Assembly (NCBI GenBank): GCA_005882445.1
Contig: VBAN01000310.1
Coordinates: forward strand, 1,603 to 13,750
DNA length: 12,148 bases
Reading direction: 5' to 3'
From: Candidatus Segetimicrobium genomatis
Lineage (GTDB): Bacteria; Sysuimicrobiota; Sysuimicrobiia; Sysuimicrobiales; Segetimicrobiaceae
The notes under the pieces were generated by a model. That model saw only the letters and a program-made list of their open reading frames with translations, was not told the DNA's origin and ran no database searches. A program made the position numbers and the translations under genes. This document shows positions 8,814 to 12,148 of this stretch, piece by piece; the stretch's first letter is position 1; the number at the start of each line of letters is the position of its first letter.

Positions 8814-9098
8814 CGCCGATCATCTCCGTCCAATCGAGATCCTGCCCAGCAAATGCACAAGTCCACGACGATTAGGAAACACGACGGGCGGTTTGGTCGG
8901 CATCAGGCAAAGGCATGGCGGGCATGAATGAAAATTCATTATGCTTAAGGGACGGATTAAGACACTCACCTTAATAGGTTGTCGGGGCTCACCTGCGGGC
9001 GATTGCCCCTCTTCATTTGGGGGGTTATCTCCGGAATGGGTCTCGGGAAGGGATAGGGATGCGAAGGCGATCCGGATAATACTGCTCAGATCTTCATA
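8814..9098. promoter_or_regulatory. Divergent intergenic region between efflux operon and epimerase gene
   Basis: 285 bp separating the first minus-strand efflux gene from the plus-strand epimerase gene, so it should carry both promoters. It is less GC-rich than the genes and holds several TTAAG/CTTAA words (8944-8949, 8957-8961, 8970-8974). On the minus strand CATAAT (8943-8938) is a possible -10 for the efflux operon, but no good -35 lies 16-18 bp upstream. On the plus strand GATAAT (9075-9080) is a possible -10 for the epimerase gene, also without a clear -35. I see no convincing gene, tRNA or riboswitch here. Confidence 0.45.
8922..8944. promoter_or_regulatory. AT-rich inverted repeat, candidate operator of the efflux operon
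   Basis: AATGAA-AA-TTCATT (8927-8940) is a perfect 6+2+6 inverted repeat; flanks extend it to GCAT on the left and ATGC on the right with one unpaired G (8926). It overlaps the possible minus-strand -10 hexamer CATAAT, the position expected of a repressor site for the efflux operon. No regulator gene is in the window, so this is inference from symmetry and position. Confidence 0.35.
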
Positions 9099-10019
9099 AT
9101 GGACATCCTCATCTCGGGATCCCACGGACTGATCGGATCCGCCCTCGCCTCTTTGCTTGCAGGGCGCGGGCATCGGATTGTCCGGCTCGTGCGCCCCGGA
9201 CCCGCGTCAGGTCCGCAGGAGGTCGGCTGGGATCCCGCGGCCGGGACGATCGACGGACGCACACTGGAAGGCGTCGACGCCGCCATCCACCTGGCCGGGG
9301 AAAGCGTCGCCCGCGGGCGGTGGACGGCGGCAAAGAAGGCCCGCATCCGGGAGAGCCGCGTCGAAAGCACGCGCCTCCTGGCCCGGACCCTGGCCGGCCT
9401 GACCCGCAGGCCGCAAGTTCTAATCTGCGCGTCCGCGGTCGAGTATTACGGGCACCGCGGGGATGAGATCCTGGTGGAAGAGAGCGCGCCGGGACAGGGC
9501 TTCCTTGCCGGGGTCTGTGTCGCTTGGGAGGCGGCCGCCGAGGCCGCGCGCCAGGCAGGCATCCGGGTCGTGCACCTGAGGACCGGCCTCGTGCTCACCC
9601 CCACCGGCGGGGCGCTGGCCCAGCTGCTGCCGCTCTTCCGCCTCGGGCTCGGCGGGCGGTTCGGAAGCGGACGGCAGTGGATGAGCTGGATCACCCTCGA
9701 TGACGAGGTCGAAGCCATCGCGCACACGTTGGGCCGGAATACGCTCCAGGGACCGGTCAATCTGGTGTCGCCCCATCCGGTCACCAACCAGGAGTTCACC
9801 AACGCGCTGGCCCGGGTTCTCAGGCGGCCCGCGGTGCTCGCGCTGCCCGGCGCCGCCCTCCGGGCCGTGATCGGCGAGGCGGCCGGCGAGTTGGTCGGCA
9901 GCCAGCGCGCGCATCCCGCAAGACTGCTCGCGGAGGGGTACACGTTCCGCCACCCGGAGTTGGGAGCGGGGCTGCGCCACCTGCTCGTGTCGCGGTCCGC
10001 CCGCTCAGCCTCCGCGTGA
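9099..10019 (+). CDS. TIGR01777-type NAD(P)-dependent epimerase (SDR39U1/YfcH-like)
   Basis: 306 residues, normal for this extended/atypical SDR family. The N-terminal Rossmann motif is G7-S-H-G-L-I-G13 (GxxGxxG) in MDILISGSHGLIGSALA; HLAGESVARGRWT (64-76) and the strand LICASAVEYYGHRGDE (108-123) follow, with the Tyr-Tyr-Gly signature of the family. RFGSGRQWMSWITLDDEV lies in the middle region, and the C-terminus from about residue 225 (GPVNLVSPHPVTNQEF, then RRPAVLALPGAALR, GELVGSQRAHPARLLAEGY) is the DUF1731 domain. Physiological substrate is unknown for the family. A catalytic lysine expected three residues after the second Tyr of classical SDRs is not present, as is usual in this branch. 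The ATG at 9099 gives the family's normal N-terminus but lacks a Shine-Dalgarno site. rpiB starts 39 bp downstream, so the two may be co-transcribed. Confidence 0.93.
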   Translation: MDILISGSHGLIGSALASLLAGRGHRIVRLVRPGPASGPQEVGWDPAAGTIDGRTLEGVDAAIHLAGESVARGRWTAAKKARIRESRVESTRLLARTLAGLTRRPQVLICASAVEYYGHRGDEILVEESAPGQGFLAGVCVAWEAAAEAARQAGIRVVHLRTGLVLTPTGGALAQLLPLFRLGLGGRFGSGRQWMSWITLDDEVEAIAHTLGRNTLQGPVNLVSPHPVTNQEFTNALARVLRRPAVLALPGAALRAVIGEAAGELVGSQRAHPARLLAEGYTFRHPELGAGLRHLLVSRSARSASA

Positions 10020-10058
10020 AGGCAGGGGCCCTCCCCTACCTCCGCGAAATGAGGGTGC

Positions 10059-10538
10059 ATGCGGATCGCGCTCGCGAGCGACCATGCCGGCTATACGCTC
10101 AAGGAAGAGTTGAAGCGTATGCTCCGAGACCTGGGGCACGAGGTCCGGGATTTCGGCACGCACTCGGCCGACCAGGTCGATTACCCCGACTTTATCGTCC
10201 CCGCGGCGGAGGCGGTCGCCTCGGCGCAGTGTGACCGGGGGATCATCATCGGGGGCAGCGGTAACGGCGAGGCGATCGTCGCCAACAAGGTGCCGGGCGT
10301 GCGCTGCACGCTGTGCTGGGAGAGTTACACCGCGCGGGTGGCCCGTGAGCACAACGACGCCAACGTCCTCTCCCTGGGGGCCCGTGTGATCGGCGTAGAT
10401 ATCGCGCGCGAGGCGGTGCGGACCTGGCTGGACGCATCCTTCGAGGGCGGCCGCCACCAGGTGCGCCTGGACAAAGTCAGGGCCGTGGAGGAGCGCTACA
10501 CGGGGCCGCGGATGAAGAAGAGCGAGCCGGCGCGGTAA
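10059..10538 (+). CDS. rpiB: Ribose-5-phosphate isomerase B (RpiB/LacAB family)
   Basis: 159 residues, typical length. RpiB interconverts ribose-5-phosphate and ribulose-5-phosphate in the non-oxidative pentose phosphate pathway, in the cytoplasm. Visible signature: MRIALASDHAG with D8-H9, phosphate/sugar-binding residues; DYPDF (41-45); GIIIGGSGNGEAIVANK (61-77), the anion-hole/active-site loop; and AREHNDANVLSLGAR (95-109) with the conserved His98-Asn99. At the place where E. coli RpiB has its catalytic Cys, this protein has the GGSGNGE form with Glu71, as in the Mycobacterium tuberculosis enzyme where Glu75 is the base; so a Glu-based, ribose-specific enzyme is likely. A sugar-phosphate isomerase with allose or galactose specificity is the alternative within the family. 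The ATG at 10059 has GAGGG close upstream (3 nt spacing). It follows the epimerase gene by 39 bp. Confidence 0.95.
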   Translation: MRIALASDHAGYTLKEELKRMLRDLGHEVRDFGTHSADQVDYPDFIVPAAEAVASAQCDRGIIIGGSGNGEAIVANKVPGVRCTLCWESYTARVAREHNDANVLSLGARVIGVDIAREAVRTWLDASFEGGRHQVRLDKVRAVEERYTGPRMKKSEPAR

Positions 10539-10547
10539 AGAGCCAAG

Positions 10548-10580
10548 CTGCGGCGGGGGCGCGAATCTGATCCGCCGCGG
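10548..10580 (+). terminator. Possible weak hairpin terminator between convergent genes
   Basis: CTGCGGCGG (10548-10556) pairs with CCGCCGCGG (10572-10580) across a 15-nt loop, with one G-T wobble. It lies 10 nt after the rpiB stop and before the convergent propeller gene's stop. Only a short TCTTCC follows, so it lacks a real T-tract and may not terminate efficiently. Confidence 0.3.
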
Positions 10581-10623
10581 TCTTCCATCGGCGCGCGGCG
10601 GGCCGAGGGCGGGGCCGTCCCGA

Positions 10624-11670
10624 TCAGGTCACGATAAAGATACCGTGGGGGGAGCGGCCGGTCGGAAAGGTGTTGAGGATCCCGAGCGTCCGCGTGTTCA
10701 CGACCGTCGTGGTATCCCCGAACCGGCCTGAGACCCACAGTTGGGACCCGTCTGGGCTGAGCATCGGCATGTCCGGGCCCCCGGGAACCGGGAACTTCGC
10801 CACCACCCGCTGCGCCTGCACGTCGAATACGCTCGCGGTGTTCTCGTACCGATTGGTCACGTAGATGGTTCGGCCGTCGCTCGTTGCCACCAGCTCGTGT
10901 GCGCCCTTCCCGCTGTGGACCTTGCGGATCAACTTCCACTCGTCGGTGGCAAAGACGCTGATCGTCCCCACGTGGCTGGCCACAAACATGTAGTGTCCGT
11001 CGCGCGAGATCTGGATGCCCGCAGGCTGCGGGTCGACCCCGAGCCGGTGTGCCAGCGTCATGGACCGCGTGTCGATCACGGTGACGGTGTTCGAATGCTG
11101 GTTGGTGTTGACGAACCAGCGGCCGTCCGGTGAGAGCCACATGTGGCTCGGCTGCCGGCCGGTCCGGACCCGCGTGAGCGTCCGAAAGGTCTCCCCATCG
11201 TGGATCTCGACGAAGTCGTAGCGATACGACACCTTGTACAAGTAGCGCCCGTCGTGGGTGAACAGGACGTTATAGGGGTCCAGGATCGGGATGCGGCTCC
11301 GCACGCGCAGGGTGGCGAGGTCGATCTCCAGCATCTCGTTGCTCGTGGTGTTGCACGAGTACACTGCCCGGCCGTCACGGGTCTGGCGGAATTTGTGCGG
11401 TTCGCGCCCCACCTTGATGACGGAGACCGGCTCGAGCCGCTGCCCGTCCGCCACCGTCAGGGTGTCGCCCACGCTGTTGGCGATCAAGGCCACGGGCCGC
11501 CGCTCACCGTCAGGGACCGCGCCCGCGGAACCGGACGGCGCCCCGGCGGACAATATCGTCCCAGGACGGAGCGGGCCGATGGCGCCGGCCACGCCGGCGA
11601 TGGCGAGCCCGCCGCGGCGAAGAAAGTCCCGCCGGGTGAGCGGGCTGAGGTGGTACGGACGGACGGGCAC
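10624..11670 (-). CDS. Tat-exported seven-bladed beta-propeller protein (YVTN/cytochrome-d1-like)
   Basis: 348 residues from GTG 11670. Near the N-terminus T-R-R-D-F-L (residues 12-17) followed by GGLAIAGVAGAIG is a twin-arginine signal, so the protein is exported folded, often with a bound cofactor. The mature part is built of about seven repeats of 41-42 residues, each with P-x-x-x-x-x-S/T-x-D-G and a closing strand such as TVTVIDT or TASVFDV, typical of YVTN/YncE or cytochrome-d1-like propellers. Histidines occur at the same blade position in repeats 1, 5 and 7 (H92, H258, H342) and next to it in repeat 3 (H176). No CxxCH haem motif is present. GTG 11670 is chosen because GGAGGTG lies 6 nt upstream; the in-frame ATG 11709 would add 13 residues and has no ribosome site. 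The gene is convergent with rpiB. Function unknown; structural scaffold, enzyme or metal-binding protein all possible. Confidence 0.85.
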   Translation of the reverse strand: MPVRPYHLSPLTRRDFLRRGGLAIAGVAGAIGPLRPGTILSAGAPSGSAGAVPDGERRPVALIANSVGDTLTVADGQRLEPVSVIKVGREPHKFRQTRDGRAVYSCNTTSNEMLEIDLATLRVRSRIPILDPYNVLFTHDGRYLYKVSYRYDFVEIHDGETFRTLTRVRTGRQPSHMWLSPDGRWFVNTNQHSNTVTVIDTRSMTLAHRLGVDPQPAGIQISRDGHYMFVASHVGTISVFATDEWKLIRKVHSGKGAHELVATSDGRTIYVTNRYENTASVFDVQAQRVVAKFPVPGGPDMPMLSPDGSQLWVSGRFGDTTTVVNTRTLGILNTFPTGRSPHGIFIVT

Positions 11671-11676
11671 GTCAGA

Positions 11677-11683
11677 CACCTCC
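11677..11683 (-). promoter_or_regulatory. Shine-Dalgarno site deciding the propeller start
   Basis: GGAGGTG on the minus strand, 6 nt before GTG 11670. The alternative ATG at 11709 has no purine-rich site upstream, so the GTG is the better start; the Tat motif lies inside either version. Confidence 0.7.
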
Positions 11684-11709
11684 GGCCGAAAGGAGCAGAT
11701 CTGTTCCAT

Positions 11710-12136
11710 ACGCGATGAGGAAGCCGGGTGCTCCCCTCAGCGCGACTCCAAACGTAAATTACCCAAGAATGGCTCGTCAAGACGCTCGAAGACGGCCGCA
11801 TCATCCGGGTCAATTGGGCCGCATGGTCTCCGGAGATTGGACGAAGATCCAACCCACTCAAGCAGTTGGTCTCAACAGGACTGCATGATCGCCGGAAGTT
11901 ACGGGCTGCCTCTGGACAACCACATCATGCGGTCCGGTGACTTTGTACGATCGCAAGAACTCGGGTGCAACAATGCGCGCACAAATTATTTATGGTCGAG
12001 CAGTAGTTTACCTGAGTTGTTGAGCAGGAGTTTACCCGATGGATGGCGTAGGGAATTAACCGGAGGCCTCAGGTAGTGGTATTTGTTCGGTCCTCGCCCG
12101 GTCAGTTCGTGCCCCTTGGCCAAGAGAGGTGAGACC
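11710..12136. other. Intergenic stretch without a supported gene
   Basis: About 430 bp upstream of the propeller gene (minus) and of a possible gene start at 12137 (plus), so probably a divergent promoter region. Its composition is visibly less GC-rich than the flanks, especially 11975-12060 (ACAAATTATTTATGG, GGGAATTAACC). A plus-strand frame is open from 11758 to 11940 without a usual start codon. Apart from the direct repeat at 11998-12036 I see no further structured element. Confidence 0.5.
11998..12036 (+). repeat. Two direct repeats, 24-bp period, possible activator sites
   Basis: GAGCAGTAGTTTACC (11998-12012) recurs as GAGCAGGAGTTTACC (12022-12036), 14 of 15 bases identical, start-to-start 24 bp. 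They lie about 100 bp before a possible gene start at 12137. Tandem sites of this kind often bind a regulator; period 24 is not two full helical turns (21), so a chance or decayed repeat is also possible. Confidence 0.45.
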
Positions 12137-12148
12137 ATGAGAGGCAAA
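12137..12148 (+). CDS. Possible start of a gene cut by the window end
   Basis: ATG at 12137 is preceded by AGAGAGGTGA, a good ribosome-binding site about 5 nt upstream, after a gene-free, repeat-bearing stretch. Only four codons (M-R-G-K) are visible, a basic start that would suit a signal peptide. Nothing more can be said. Confidence 0.4.

Noticed and set aside
8995..9025. Small hairpin GGGC-GATT-GCCC and nearby C/G runs
   Set aside because: Only a 4-bp stem with no T-tract; too weak to call a terminator or riboswitch.
8820..9173. 117-codon minus-strand frame in the divergent region
   Set aside because: No ribosome site, no recognisable motif, overlaps the epimerase start and the likely promoters.
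11758..11940. 61-codon open plus-strand stretch (starts ITQEWLVKTLEDG)
   Set aside because: It reads somewhat protein-like but has no ATG/GTG/TTG start, no ribosome site and no family I recognise; possibly a gene remnant, not supportable.
1..12148. CRISPR array, tRNA, rRNA, insertion sequence or prophage signatures
   Set aside because: No spaced repeat array, no cloverleaf with CCA-type end, no transposase or terminal inverted repeats seen on either strand.

Overview
The window is high-GC bacterial DNA. An outer-membrane beta-barrel protein, a tripartite-type RND pump and a probable lipoprotein point to a diderm (two-membrane) host. Codon use and strong Shine-Dalgarno sites with ATG/GTG starts fit an uncultured high-GC lineage; I cannot place it further from sequence alone.

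Layout. Positions 1-341 (+) hold the 3' end of a small lipoprotein gene. Positions 344-8813 (-) look like one operon, read right to left: an RND permease broken by an internal deletion (8813-5747), a short periplasmic-adaptor fragment also broken (5708-5227), an intact 1045-residue RND permease (5185-2048), a 427-residue outer-membrane barrel (2006-723) and a 113-residue exported helical protein (685-344). Gaps between these genes are about 37-41 bp. Positions 8814-9098 are a divergent intergenic region with an AT-rich palindrome. A TIGR01777-type SDR epimerase (9099-10019, +) and rpiB (10059-10538, +) follow. Convergent to rpiB is a Tat-exported seven-bladed beta-propeller protein (10624-11670, -). 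Positions 11671-12136 hold no gene I can support, but carry a 24-bp-period direct repeat just before a possible gene start at 12137.

How it fits together. The minus-strand cluster resembles an HME-type (CusA/CzcA-like) efflux system, but it is unusual: two tandem paralogous permeases, an adaptor reduced to the membrane-proximal end without hairpin or lipoyl domain, and a porin-like barrel where a TolC-type channel would be expected. Comparison with the intact permease shows the upstream permease lacks about 31 codons (net about 92 nt, frame-breaking). The adaptor shows a similar lesion: its expected C-terminus is present but in another frame. Either the first half of the operon is recently decayed, or the assembly lost sequence at two places; the reads would decide. 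The epimerase and RpiB are ordinary housekeeping-type enzymes. The propeller shows a regular 41-42 residue repeat with histidines at equivalent blade positions.
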